This document shows, piece by piece, positions 46,801 through 54,895 of a stretch of 64,000 nucleotides of DNA (positions within the stretch are counted from its first letter, which is position 1; every line of letters begins with the position of its first letter). Source of the stretch: CAZWCX01 sp964632945 (GTDB lineage Bacteria > Planctomycetota > MHYJ01 > WSZJ01 > CAZWCX01); contig CAZWCX010000006.1 in assembly GCA_964632945.1 (NCBI GenBank), positions 1-64,000 on the forward strand, in the 5' to 3' direction. The notes beneath the pieces were generated by a model. The model searched no databases. It saw only the letters and a program-made list of their open reading frames with translations, and was not told the DNA's origin. Made by a program: the position numbers and the translations under genes.

Positions 46801-47736
46801 GAGACGCCGGGCACCCTGGCGATGATCCTGAACAATCTGGGGTTCATCCACGAAGGGCTGGGGGAGTATCCCCAGGCGCGGGAACGCTGGGAACGCGCCC
46901 TGGCGATCGGCGAGCGCATCGGCGACCGGCGACGGATCGGCGAGCAGAAGAAAAACCTCGGCGGACTGGGCCACCGGACCGGGGACCTCGAGTCCGCGCT
47001 CCGGCTCCTCCGGGAGGCGCTCGCCGGCTTCACCGCCATCGGACTGCCTACCGAGGCCCGTGAGGCGCACCTCAAGTTGGCGGAGGCGTACGTCGACCTG
47101 GGGCGGCCGGACCTGGCCGCGCAATCGGTGGAGCGAGGGACGGAAACGGGATCCCAGAACCGCTCCGTGGAGGCGCTGAGCCGGCTGGTCGAGGGGCGGG
47201 TGCGGCTGGCGCGGGGCCGTCCGGAGGAGGCCGAGGAGGCGCTTCAGGACGCCAAGGAGCGGTACGGGGCGCTCGACAACGTGGTCGGCCGGGCCGACGC
47301 GCTGATCGAACTGGCGCGTGCCGCCCTTCGCCGCGGCGAACCCGTGCAGGCGTCCGCGCGCGTCGGCGCCGCGGAGAATCTCCTCGGCGCCCGCGACCTC
47401 GCCGCCCAGCGCGCGGAAATCGGCCTCCTGCGCGCGGAGACCGCGCTCGCCCAATCCGGTCCGACCGACCTGCCGTCCGCCTGGCAGTCGCTCCGCGAGG
47501 CCCTGCAACGGGCGGAGCGGCTGGGCACCCCCTGGCTCCTTTGGCGCGTACTCTTCGCCATCGCGCGCCACTGCGCACGCGCCGGCAAGCGGGAGGCCGC
47601 CCGCGCGTACGTCAAGGACGCCGGCAAGGTGCTCGACGGCGCTTGCGCGCGCGTCCCGGCCGACCTGCGCGACTCGTTCTACGCGCCGGCCGATCGCACC
47701 GCGCTCCGGCGCGCCCTGCTCGCGGATCTTCCCTGA
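43870..47736 (+). CDS. Kinase-ATPase-TPR signalling protein with altered catalytic motifs
   Basis: 1288 residues. The kinase domain (1-280) has GEGVLGEVF, VALKLI, HCDLKPRN (His127-Cys128-Asp129) and DFH (Asp150-Phe151-His152) instead of DFG, then GTLGYMAPEM. An AAA/STAND-like ATPase follows: Walker A reads GSPGAGRT (about 326-335) with Arg in place of the essential Lys, and CVVVVEDLHLADG is Walker B. The last 550 residues are TPR repeats like those of MalT-type and COG3899 regulators. The kinase Lys and Asp residues are present. No DNA-binding domain or membrane segment is seen. Confidence 0.92.
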   Translation: MRLLNHRYDVLARLGEGVLGEVFHVRDRVARRDVALKLIRDEAFARDQLRYLRHEFRLMSDWRHDHVARVYDFERLLGTGKFFFTEEMVFGQDFRSAVKGMPLPGLAGLAAQLCRALAFVHSRDVVHCDLKPRNTVVEIGPRGPHLKLIDFHLAREGGRAAGPGLEGTLGYMAPEMLQGLEFDRRADLYALGVMLYEALAGELPYVAATPAEMAREQAETAPRSLAEIRADLPMRFVRLVHALLERDPDRRPETAGEVAQELGRCVRRELAPETPRTRAAYVASTRCAGREVPLGRLRQGVETWVFEGWAEAEHAGTLPPRAFLIEGSPGAGRTRLLREFRVRCQARGVHWISGACRGRDAAPYAPWLEVLESLVALERAAAETRGWPLARGIVGGAAEGPAASALDFLRRAGADRGEPFRERETRLRAMERIAEAIRGVAAGIPCVVVVEDLHLADGTVLETWEHLVRVLGDADRRRRPDAGDDAGSGSPLLLLCGTVRIEAEGAGVETRLRAAGAEVGVTPARIVLEPISEEEVAALLRGMAEWERLSDALVRRVWTETAGHPLHVEELMKFFLEEGILRDHRGRWFADEAALARLEIPRDAVKLFSRRVGHLSADARRALDWLALCEDPAPEAAIRAAARMTEDRWRAAVADLRSEQLVIAADGDPPTLRLAHLPYQRDRVRRLGAGERRARHARLAAALEAAYGAAREEHAGELAAHWRSAGPRGEAKARRYAAVAARRCEQALAYRDAIGHLEFLRSRLARDASGHRRLPELYERMGDLLLQTGQIPRAMACYRAARRGYRAGRNGGAARKDDRVRAARLEVRVGRAFEAQGNFRGALRCFRRALDLFRGRDGHPEAARIRLHVARLQGYRFSDYRAGIEAARRALAVLARKGSRDDVVSAHRTLSIINTEHGRLDEALEREQAILDLVGETGSKSVLAGTWNGIGLIHLVRADWAEGRRALERALGLAEALETPGTLAMILNNLGFIHEGLGEYPQARERWERALAIGERIGDRRRIGEQKKNLGGLGHRTGDLESALRLLREALAGFTAIGLPTEAREAHLKLAEAYVDLGRPDLAAQSVERGTETGSQNRSVEALSRLVEGRVRLARGRPEEAEEALQDAKERYGALDNVVGRADALIELARAALRRGEPVQASARVGAAENLLGARDLAAQRAEIGLLRAETALAQSGPTDLPSAWQSLREALQRAERLGTPWLLWRVLFAIARHCARAGKREAARAYVKDAGKVLDGACARVPADLRDSFYAPADRTALRRALLADLP

Positions 47737-47752
47737 TCGACCGCGCCCGCCG

Positions 47753-48682
47753 TCAAAACTCCAGCAGCCGCGTCAGGTTGCCCCCCAGCATGTCCGCCGC
47801 CTGCGTCGGCGACACCTTGAGCTCCTCCAGCACCGCCGCCTGCGCGTGGAAGACGTCGGCCCGCCACCCGCGCGGCAGGATCCCGGAATCGGTGCCGAGC
47901 AGGATGCGCGACGCGCCGAAGACGGTCAGGCTGCGTTCGAACAGGTCGCGGAGCGTCAGGGGGTGGGGCTGCTTCGCGGCCCAGGAATTCGAACTCGACG
48001 TGTCGACGTAGACGTTCCCGCAGAGGTCGCCGAGCAGGAGCAGTTCGCGGAAGAACCCGCAGCCGAAGTGCGGGATCTGGAAGTTCACCATCGGGAAGTC
48101 CTTGGCGATCTTGTGGAGGTCGAGGGGGTTGCCGAACCGGAGATCGAACTTCGAGGCGATGCCCAGACGGTCGCGGATCGCGATCCGGAGCAGGCCGAAG
48201 TGGACGAACACCAGCGCGCCCCGTTCCGCAGCGGCGCGGTAGATCGGCACGAGCCGCTCGTCGTAGGCGTGGTAGTGGTGCATCGAGGGAAAAAGCGCGA
48301 TGCCGTTCAATCCCAGCTCGGTGAGGCCGCGGTGCACCCGGTCGACCGCGCCCAACTGCGTCGGATCGACCATGAACAGGCCGGCGAAGCGCTGCGGATA
48401 GGCCCGGACGGCGGCGGCCACGGAATCCTCGTCCCCCGGGGCGCTGGCCATGAGCAACATGCGATCGACGCCGTGCCGGTCCATCTCGCCGATCCAGCGC
48501 GCAGCCAGTTTCTCCGGCGCCGGTTCGGGCAGCTCGATCCCGACCTGCTGGCCCATCGTCGCGTACGGATCGGCCGCGCCGTAACGGTCGCGGATCGGGT
48601 CGATCAGCTTCTGAAAGAAGCGGAAGGAGAAGAAGTGCGCATGGGCGTCGAAAATCGGCAGATCACCGAACGGGGTCTTCAT
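47753..48682 (-). CDS. Amidohydrolase-family (COG2159-like) metal-dependent hydrolase
   Basis: 309 residues from the ATG at 48682. The TIM-barrel metal sites are visible: FDAHAHFFSF (HxH), a later VFVHFG, NFQIPHFGCG and LLGTDSGILPRG (Asp on the last strand). The group includes decarboxylases and hydrolases of aromatic or cyclic acids; the substrate is unknown. Its start overlaps the archaemetzincin stop by ATGA, so they are co-translated. Confidence 0.9.
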   Translation of the reverse strand: MKTPFGDLPIFDAHAHFFSFRFFQKLIDPIRDRYGAADPYATMGQQVGIELPEPAPEKLAARWIGEMDRHGVDRMLLMASAPGDEDSVAAAVRAYPQRFAGLFMVDPTQLGAVDRVHRGLTELGLNGIALFPSMHHYHAYDERLVPIYRAAAERGALVFVHFGLLRIAIRDRLGIASKFDLRFGNPLDLHKIAKDFPMVNFQIPHFGCGFFRELLLLGDLCGNVYVDTSSSNSWAAKQPHPLTLRDLFERSLTVFGASRILLGTDSGILPRGWRADVFHAQAAVLEELKVSPTQAADMLGGNLTRLLEF

Positions 48683-49578
48683 CGGGGGGACCTCCCGGGG
48701 GGGGGCGGATCGCCGGCCTCGGCCTCGAGGAACGCCGCGTCCGCGTCCATCCCTTGCCTGCGGTAGAACCCGGCCAGCGCGCGGAATCGGGCCGCCGTCG
48801 GGGAGCCGAGGACCCACGCCAGCTTGTCCTCGTCGGGGGGACAGTAGTGGATGGGCCGGCGGTCGCTCTCGGCCAGCGAATTCGATCCGTTCATGGAGCA
48901 GGAGTAGAAGATGCAGTGGTCGATGCCGAGGATGTGTCCGATCTCGTGGTTCATCAGTCGCAGCGTGCGTTCGAGGAGTCGCTCGGCCGGCTGGCCCAGG
49001 CGATGAATCGAATAGACTCCGGTGCGGCTCGACGGGCTGCCGACCCCGAAGACGAAGTTCAGGCGGTTGGCGTAGAGGTCCTCGTGGGTGAAGCCGACCC
49101 GCGCCAGGCAATCGTCGGCGACGCCGTCCGCCAGGTCCTGGAGCAAGAGACCCGCATTGTGCTGCCGGCGTTCCGCGGACCACGAGTCCGCGGGAAAGGG
49201 CCGGACGGGGCCGATCACGGTCGGGGTGTCGAAAAAGATCTGCGCGTACTCCCGCATGACCTCCAGGAGTTTCTCGTGTTCGCCGGCAAAATCGCCGAGG
49301 GGGACCAGGACGATCCGTGCGGGGCCGGACTTCTTCTTGCCGCGCCAGCGGCCCCGGTAGGCTTCCGGGGTCTGTCCGGGTTCGGGGAACCGCGCGAGCC
49401 ATTCGCCGGGCTGCGGCGCGCCCATCCGCTTCCAGCGCGCGTCGCGGCCGGCATACGCCTCGTACACCGCCTGCTTGCGCGCCGCCGTGGCGGCCTCGTC
49501 CTCCTCCTCCGCGTGCAACCGCAAGGCGAGGGCGCCGAGGAAAAGCAGCAGGGCCGGGAGTCGAACGGTCCAGGGCAT
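48679..49578 (-). CDS. Secreted archaemetzincin-like metalloprotease
   Basis: 299 residues; GGAGGA precedes the ATG. A signal peptide (residues 1-23, LLLFLGALALRLHA) is followed by a long N-terminal domain. The active site HEIGHILGIDHC (His211, Glu212, His215, His221) and the CxxxxCSM segment (Cys222, Cys227, Met229) are archaemetzincin (M54) hallmarks. The structural-zinc part normally ends CxxC; here it reads CPPD (Cys246, Asp249), so one ligand is an Asp or the site is altered. Known archaemetzincins are cytosolic, so a signal peptide is unusual. Confidence 0.9.
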   Translation of the reverse strand: MPWTVRLPALLLFLGALALRLHAEEEDEAATAARKQAVYEAYAGRDARWKRMGAPQPGEWLARFPEPGQTPEAYRGRWRGKKKSGPARIVLVPLGDFAGEHEKLLEVMREYAQIFFDTPTVIGPVRPFPADSWSAERRQHNAGLLLQDLADGVADDCLARVGFTHEDLYANRLNFVFGVGSPSSRTGVYSIHRLGQPAERLLERTLRLMNHEIGHILGIDHCIFYSCSMNGSNSLAESDRRPIHYCPPDEDKLAWVLGSPTAARFRALAGFYRRQGMDADAAFLEAEAGDPPPPGRSPR

Positions 49579-49692
49579 GCGATCCTCCGGGAGAACGGGG
49601 CCCGTCGCCCAGTATAACGCGCGCCGATTTCGTTGCAGCGCATTTCGGACCGGATGCTATCATGCCGCCGACTCGTTTCGGGAGATCCGACC

Positions 49693-50664
49693 ATGCGAAC
49701 CGCCGTTCTCCTCGCGGCCCTGTCCCTGGCGGCCGCCGTCGCCGTCGCCGATCCGGGCATCACCCCCGCGGAGCGCGCGACCCTGGCGGCCCGCTTCCAG
49801 TACGCGCCTGATCCGTTCCCGTTCACGAAGGAACGCGAGGGGCGGTTCCCCACCTTCGACACGTATCGAGTCGAGATGCCCTCGCCCGTGGAGAGCGGCG
49901 TCGATTCCAACGACACCGTCTACGGCTTCTACTACAAGCCGCGCACGCGCTCCGACGCGGCCGTGATCGTGCTGCCGATCGCGGCCGGTCGCGACCTCAC
50001 CCTCGAGCAGAGCGTGGCGATCTATCTCGTGCACCGCGGGTTCAAGGCATTCGTGATGCCGATGCCCTACCAGCAGGAGCGCGGCCGCGACCTCGACGTG
50101 AAGAACGTCCTGAAGATCGAAGGAGGCATCGAGAAATTCACCGAGGGGGTGCAGCAGGCGGTGCTCGACGTGAAGCGCGTCCGCCAGTGGCTCGTCGAGA
50201 AGGAAGGCGTGCGCCCGGACCGGGTGGGCCTCGTCGGCATCTCGTTGGGCAGCCTTTGCGCCTCGATCGTCCACTCCACCGATCCCGGATTCAAGGCGGC
50301 CGCGCTGGTCCTCTCCGGCGGCGACATGGCCCGCGTGATCTGGAACGGCTCCAAGGAGACGATCAAGATCAAAAACGAGATCCTCGCCCAGGGCAAGGAC
50401 TACGCCTGGGTCGAGCAGGTGGTCCGACCGATGGATCCGCTCACCTACGCCACGCCGGAGCGGGGGCGGGGGATCTACATGGTCAACGCCAGCAACGACG
50501 AGGTGTTCCCCTTCGAGGCTTCGTCGAAGAAGCTGCAGAAGGCGTACGGGGATCCTCCCATGATGGTCCTTCCGGGGGACCACTATTCCGTGGCCGTCTT
50601 CATCCCCATGGTGCTCGAAGGCGTCGCGCAGCACATGCGAAAGCACCTGCTCGGGAAGTCGTGA
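49693..50664 (+). CDS. Secreted alpha/beta hydrolase
   Basis: 323 residues; GGAG lies 8 nt before the ATG at 49693. A signal peptide (MRTAVLLAALSLAAAVAVAD) is present. The nucleophile elbow is GISLGS (Ser184), with NASNDEVFPFE carrying the probable acid Asp and LPGDHYSVAVF the His. The substrate is unknown; this esterase-like fold is common. A weak promoter (TTGCAG at 49633, TATCAT at 49658) lies upstream. It diverges from the archaemetzincin gene. Confidence 0.88.
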   Translation: MRTAVLLAALSLAAAVAVADPGITPAERATLAARFQYAPDPFPFTKEREGRFPTFDTYRVEMPSPVESGVDSNDTVYGFYYKPRTRSDAAVIVLPIAAGRDLTLEQSVAIYLVHRGFKAFVMPMPYQQERGRDLDVKNVLKIEGGIEKFTEGVQQAVLDVKRVRQWLVEKEGVRPDRVGLVGISLGSLCASIVHSTDPGFKAAALVLSGGDMARVIWNGSKETIKIKNEILAQGKDYAWVEQVVRPMDPLTYATPERGRGIYMVNASNDEVFPFEASSKKLQKAYGDPPMMVLPGDHYSVAVFIPMVLEGVAQHMRKHLLGKS

Positions 50665-50728
50665 TTCGCTGACGGCGGACGGCGAGTCCGCCGGAGGCGC
50701 AGGCGGGGCCGTGGGAGGATGTGAGGGC

Positions 50729-52123
50729 GTGCGACAGGCGTGGATGCGCGGGTGGATCGGGGGCGTGGCCCTCGTCCTTTCGATGGGCATGGCCGCGGCC
50801 GATCCGTCCGCCGACGGAACTCCGGGTTCGGACGCGTCCTCGGGCGGGACGGCGATTCGGCTCTTCGACGTCGAGCCCGGGGCCGCGGAACCGGAGTGGC
50901 GGGGTTCCGGCGAGGTGAAGACTTCCGTGGTCGCGAATCCGGGGGGCGGCCCGTCCGGTGCGCCGGGGCGGCATGGCCTGGCCGTCCACGCGCGCCCGGA
51001 GAGCGCGATCGCAACCCGGTTCGCCTCCTGGCCCGAAGGCGCGCGCCGGCACGCGGCGTTCACGCTCTGGGTCCACCGCACTCGCGCGGAGGCCGAACGC
51101 CGGCCCGGGGGGCGGCTGGAGATCCAGTTGGTCGAACGCGACGGTCGCGCCCGGTTCCGCCGTCTCGTCGAACTGTCCCACGAAGGCTGGAGCCGGATTC
51201 ACGTCCCGTTGCGCTGGTTCCGTTGGGGGGACGGGCGCGTGCCGCGCTGGGATCGGATCGGGGCCGTCGCCTTCCATTTTCCCGATGGGGCGGAGCTGAT
51301 TCTGGACGGCGCCGGCCTCGAGCCCGTCGCCGACGGGGTCGAAGTCCCCTTCGCGACCGCGCTCCGGGAACTCGCCTTTCCCGAGCCCGGCGTCGCCGTG
51401 ACCGTGCACGAGTCCGCGGACGCGCTCGTGCTGTCCGGCGCGCGCGACCTGGACGGCCGCGCCCTTGCCGGGCATCTGGGCGCGGTACGCAGGGCGGTGT
51501 ATGAAACGTTCCCGTTCTTCGACCCGCCGTTCCAGCCGCCGGCGGTGGTCGTGTTCGCGACCCAGGCCGAATACCAGGCCTTCCCGCCGCGCTTCGCGCG
51601 GAAGCTGAACGCCCTGTCCGCCCCGCCCCAATCGGGCGGATACACGCTGCAGGGGGTCGCGACTTCGTGGTGGGACCCCGCGAAGGGACAGGATCGGCCG
51701 GTCTACACGCACGAGTACGTACACGCGCTCCTCTCGTTCGGGGCGATGCTGAACAACCATGGCGAGTGGGTGCAGGAAGGACTGGCCACGCTGTTCCAAT
51801 TGCGCTTCCATCCGCAGGCGGACCTCGCGGAATTGGTTCGCAACGGGATCGAGGATCCCAAGCGGCATCTCGCCCTTCCCGTCCTGTGCAAGGGAGAGGG
51901 GATCCCGCTGGGGCGATATTGGCAGGCGATGACGCTCTGGCAAACCCTGCTGGCACGGGAGTCGTTCGCGGCCCGGATTCCGGCCCTGTTCCGCGCCTTC
52001 CAGGAGCGCGGGTCGACGGATCTCGGGCCGCTGATCGAACCGGTCCTCGGCACCACCTGGGAGGAGCTGACGGCCGCCTGGCTCGAGCACTGCCGCACCG
52101 CCTACGCGGGCAAGCAGGAGTGA
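50729..52123 (+). CDS. Secreted HExxH metallopeptidase-like protein
   Basis: 464 residues from the GTG at 50729; ATG 50744 is possible. A signal peptide (WIGGVALVLSMGMAAAD) precedes a beta-sandwich region (residues 40-220) resembling a carbohydrate-binding or jelly-roll fold. The C-terminal part has HEYVHALLSFGAM (His328, Glu329, His332) and WVQEGLATLF (Glu350), the HExxH plus Glu set of the peptidase MA-like gluzincins. It may cleave or bind extracellular proteins. It follows the alpha/beta hydrolase gene by 64 nt. Confidence 0.85.
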   Translation: MRQAWMRGWIGGVALVLSMGMAAADPSADGTPGSDASSGGTAIRLFDVEPGAAEPEWRGSGEVKTSVVANPGGGPSGAPGRHGLAVHARPESAIATRFASWPEGARRHAAFTLWVHRTRAEAERRPGGRLEIQLVERDGRARFRRLVELSHEGWSRIHVPLRWFRWGDGRVPRWDRIGAVAFHFPDGAELILDGAGLEPVADGVEVPFATALRELAFPEPGVAVTVHESADALVLSGARDLDGRALAGHLGAVRRAVYETFPFFDPPFQPPAVVVFATQAEYQAFPPRFARKLNALSAPPQSGGYTLQGVATSWWDPAKGQDRPVYTHEYVHALLSFGAMLNNHGEWVQEGLATLFQLRFHPQADLAELVRNGIEDPKRHLALPVLCKGEGIPLGRYWQAMTLWQTLLARESFAARIPALFRAFQERGSTDLGPLIEPVLGTTWEELTAAWLEHCRTAYAGKQE

Positions 52124-52133
52124 CCGCGCCGAA

Positions 52134-52769
52134 TCAGAAGAGGTAGGGGACCAGCCTGCGGGTGGCGCGGCGGTAGTCCTCGAACGATTCCCCGAACGAG
52201 CGCGCGAGCACGGCCTCCTCGCGGGCGATCGTCCAGAGCACCACGGGCAGATAGACGGCGGGCAGGGCCAGACCCGCGACGCTGCGGAACGCCAGCCCGA
52301 AGCCCGCGAGGGTGAGCAGGAATCCCAGATAGGCCGGGTGCCGGATCCACCGGTACGGGCCGGCGCGGACGAGCGCATGTCCGGGCTGGACGGTCAGGTG
52401 GTAGCTGAAGAGCCTCCCCAGGGCCTGCATGGCGGCGAGCCGGACCCCCCAGCCCGCGGCCGAGAGCCCGATGCCGGTCCACGCCGCGGCGGTGCCGCCG
52501 AGCAGGCCGAGGCCGGCGAGTTCCAGGCGCGGCAGGACGAAGTGCAGCGCCGCGAGCAGCGCGAGCGTGCCGAAGAAGACGATGCGCTGCGCCGGGCTGC
52601 CGCCGCGGCCCGCCCCGCCGAGCGGCCGGGACGCGACCGCGAGCCCGCCGACCAGCAACAGTCCCAGGTGCGCGATCACCGCGGGCCGCTCGAACAGCGG
52701 TCCGAGACCGCCGTACCCGAGCGGCACCAAGGCGGCGAGGAGGACGAAGAATGCGGCGGCGCCGAGCAA
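52134..52769 (-). CDS. Isoprenylcysteine carboxyl methyltransferase-like membrane protein
   Basis: 211 residues with about five membrane helices. The start is TTG, directly after the acsA stop (TAG-TTG), with GGAGGA about 10 nt upstream. The signature HLTVQPGHALVRAGPYRWIRHPAYLGFLL and the C-terminal EEAVLARSFGESFEDYRRATRRLVPYL are the SAM-binding region of ICMT/PEMT-type enzymes. In bacteria the acceptor is unknown, since prenylated CaaX proteins are absent. It shares a transcript with acsA. Confidence 0.92.
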   Translation of the reverse strand: MLGAAAFFVLLAALVPLGYGGLGPLFERPAVIAHLGLLLVGGLAVASRPLGGAGRGGSPAQRIVFFGTLALLAALHFVLPRLELAGLGLLGGTAAAWTGIGLSAAGWGVRLAAMQALGRLFSYHLTVQPGHALVRAGPYRWIRHPAYLGFLLTLAGFGLAFRSVAGLALPAVYLPVVLWTIAREEAVLARSFGESFEDYRRATRRLVPYLF

Positions 52770-54722
52770 CTACTCTTCATCCTCCCGCAGTTTGGCGAGG
52801 ATCGACAGGTCTTCGAGGGTCGTCGTGTCCCCCAGCGTCCCGTCCCCGGAGGCGATCTTGCGCAAGAGCCGGCGCATGATCTTTCCGCTGCGCGTCTTGG
52901 GCAGGGCGTCGGTGAAGCGGATCTCGTCCGGTTTGGCGATCGGCCCGACATGGTCGGACACATGCGCGCGCAGCTGCTCCTTGAGCGCGGCGCTGCCCTG
53001 GTTGCCGCTCTTGAGCGTCACGAAGGCGGCGATCGCCTCCCCCTTGAGGTCATCCGGCTTTCCCACGACCGCGGCTTCCGCCACGAGCGGGTGGCTGACG
53101 AGCGCACTTTCCACCTCGGACGTGCCGAGCCGATGTCCGGCGACCTTGATGACGTCGTCGACGCGCCCCATCACCCAGAAGTAGCCGTCGGCATCCCGAC
53201 GCGCCCCGTCTCCGGCGAAGTAGTTTCCCGGAATCTCGGACCAGTACTGCTTTCGGTAGCGGTCCGGGTCCTTGTAGATGGTCCGCAGCATGGACGGCCA
53301 GGGCCGGCGAATCACCAGGTAGCCGCCTGCGTCCGGACCCACGGGCTTCCCTTCCTTGGTGACGACGTCGGCCTGGATGCCCGGGAAGGGGAGCGTGGCC
53401 GAGCCCGGCTTGGTCGGCGTCGCCCCCGGCAGCGGCGTGATCAGGATCGCGCCGGTCTCGGTTTGCCACCAGGTGTCGACGATCGGGCACCGCTGCTTGC
53501 CGATCACCCGGTGGTACCACATCCACGCCTCCGGATTGATCGGCTCGCCCACGGTCCCGAGCAGGCGCAGGCTGGAGAGATCATGTTCGTCGGGCCAGCC
53601 GTCCCCCCACTTCATGAAGGTGCGAATCGCGGTGGGGGCGGTGTAGAGGATGGAGACCCGGTACTTCTCGATGATCTCCCAGAAGCGGTCGGGCTTCGGG
53701 TGGTTTGGGGCGCCCTCGTACAGCACCACGGTGGCGCCGTTGGAGAGCGGTCCGTACACCACGTAGGAATGGCCGGTAACCCAGCCGGCGTCGGCGGTGC
53801 ACCAGTACACGTCCTCCTCGCGCAGGTCGAACACCCAGCGCGTCGACACGGTCGTCTGCAGCAGATATCCGCCGGTGGTGTGGAGCACGCCCTTGGGCTT
53901 CCCGGTGGAGCCGCTGGTGTAGAGGATGTAGAGCGGATGCTCGCTGTCGAGCGGTTCCGCTGCGCATTCCCGGTGCGGGACCTGCGCCATGGCCTCGTGC
54001 CACCAGACGTCGCGGCCCTCCGTCCAGGAGACCGGATTGCCGGTGCGGCGGAGTACGATGCAGCCGGTGACGGTCGGGCAGTGCTCGAGCGCCTTGTCGA
54101 TCTGCACCTTGAGGTCGACGATCGCGCCGCGTCGCCAGCCCCCGTCCGCGGTGATCACGGCCTTGGCTTCGGCGTCGTTGATCCGTTCCTTGAGGGCGTC
54201 GGCGCTGAAGCCGCCGAAGACGACGCTGTGGACGGCGCCGATCCGCGCGCAGGCCAGCATCGCGATCACGAGCTCGGGGACCATCGGCATGTAGATCGCC
54301 ACGCGGTCGCCCTTGGCGAGATCGAGCCGCGTCTTCAGGACCGTGGCGAACTTACAGACCTCGCGGTGCAGGTCCTGGTAGGTGAGGACGCGGGAGTCCC
54401 CCGGCTCGCCTTCCCAGACGAGCGCCGCCTTGTTGCGGCGCCAGGTGGTCAAGTGTCGGTCGATGCAGTTGTAGGCGGCGTTGGTCGTGCCCCCGACGAA
54501 CCACTTGGCGAAGGGGGCGTCCCATTCCAGGACCTTGTCCCAGCGGCGGAACCAGTGCAGTTCCTCGGCGGCGAGCCGGGCCCAGAAGGCCTCGGGGTCC
54601 CGGTCGGCTTCCTCGCGCAGTTTCTGCAGGGCCTCGGCGCCCGGGACCTGCGCGCGGGACGAGAATTCGGCCGGCGGGGGAAAAATCCGGTTTTCCTTCA
54701 GGACCGTGTCGATGTCCTTCAT
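52770..54722 (-). CDS. acsA: Acetyl-CoA synthetase
   Basis: 650 residues, full length. YTSGSTGKPKGVLHTTGGYL is the AMP-binding P-loop, DTWWQTETGA the A5 motif, and PKTRSGKIMRRLLRKIASG holds the catalytic Lys that is inactivated by acetylation and reactivated by sirtuins in studied bacteria. ADAGWVTGHSYVVYGPL and GRVDDVIKVAGHRLGTSEVESAL complete the family. It activates acetate with ATP to acetyl-CoA. GAGGAGGAG precedes the ATG. Confidence 0.97.
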   Translation of the reverse strand: MKDIDTVLKENRIFPPPAEFSSRAQVPGAEALQKLREEADRDPEAFWARLAAEELHWFRRWDKVLEWDAPFAKWFVGGTTNAAYNCIDRHLTTWRRNKAALVWEGEPGDSRVLTYQDLHREVCKFATVLKTRLDLAKGDRVAIYMPMVPELVIAMLACARIGAVHSVVFGGFSADALKERINDAEAKAVITADGGWRRGAIVDLKVQIDKALEHCPTVTGCIVLRRTGNPVSWTEGRDVWWHEAMAQVPHRECAAEPLDSEHPLYILYTSGSTGKPKGVLHTTGGYLLQTTVSTRWVFDLREEDVYWCTADAGWVTGHSYVVYGPLSNGATVVLYEGAPNHPKPDRFWEIIEKYRVSILYTAPTAIRTFMKWGDGWPDEHDLSSLRLLGTVGEPINPEAWMWYHRVIGKQRCPIVDTWWQTETGAILITPLPGATPTKPGSATLPFPGIQADVVTKEGKPVGPDAGGYLVIRRPWPSMLRTIYKDPDRYRKQYWSEIPGNYFAGDGARRDADGYFWVMGRVDDVIKVAGHRLGTSEVESALVSHPLVAEAAVVGKPDDLKGEAIAAFVTLKSGNQGSAALKEQLRAHVSDHVGPIAKPDEIRFTDALPKTRSGKIMRRLLRKIASGDGTLGDTTTLEDLSILAKLREDEE

Positions 54723-54895
54723 CGGCGCTCCTCCTCATCGGTAGAGACGATTTCACCCCACGGGGAGCGCGGGCGCAAGGATGATTGCACCGCGCGCCGG
54801 AGGGCGTCGCCGGGCGAGCCCCGGCCGATGCGGCGACCGCCCGGAGCGGGAGGCAGAATTCCGGTGGCCGGGTCGGCCGGGGGCGGGGCGACGTC

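Noticed and set aside
43753..47571. 1272-codon open frame on the minus strand
   Set aside because: It is antisense to the kinase-ATPase-TPR gene. Long shadow frames are expected at this GC content; it is Arg/Pro/Gly-rich with no recognisable domain.
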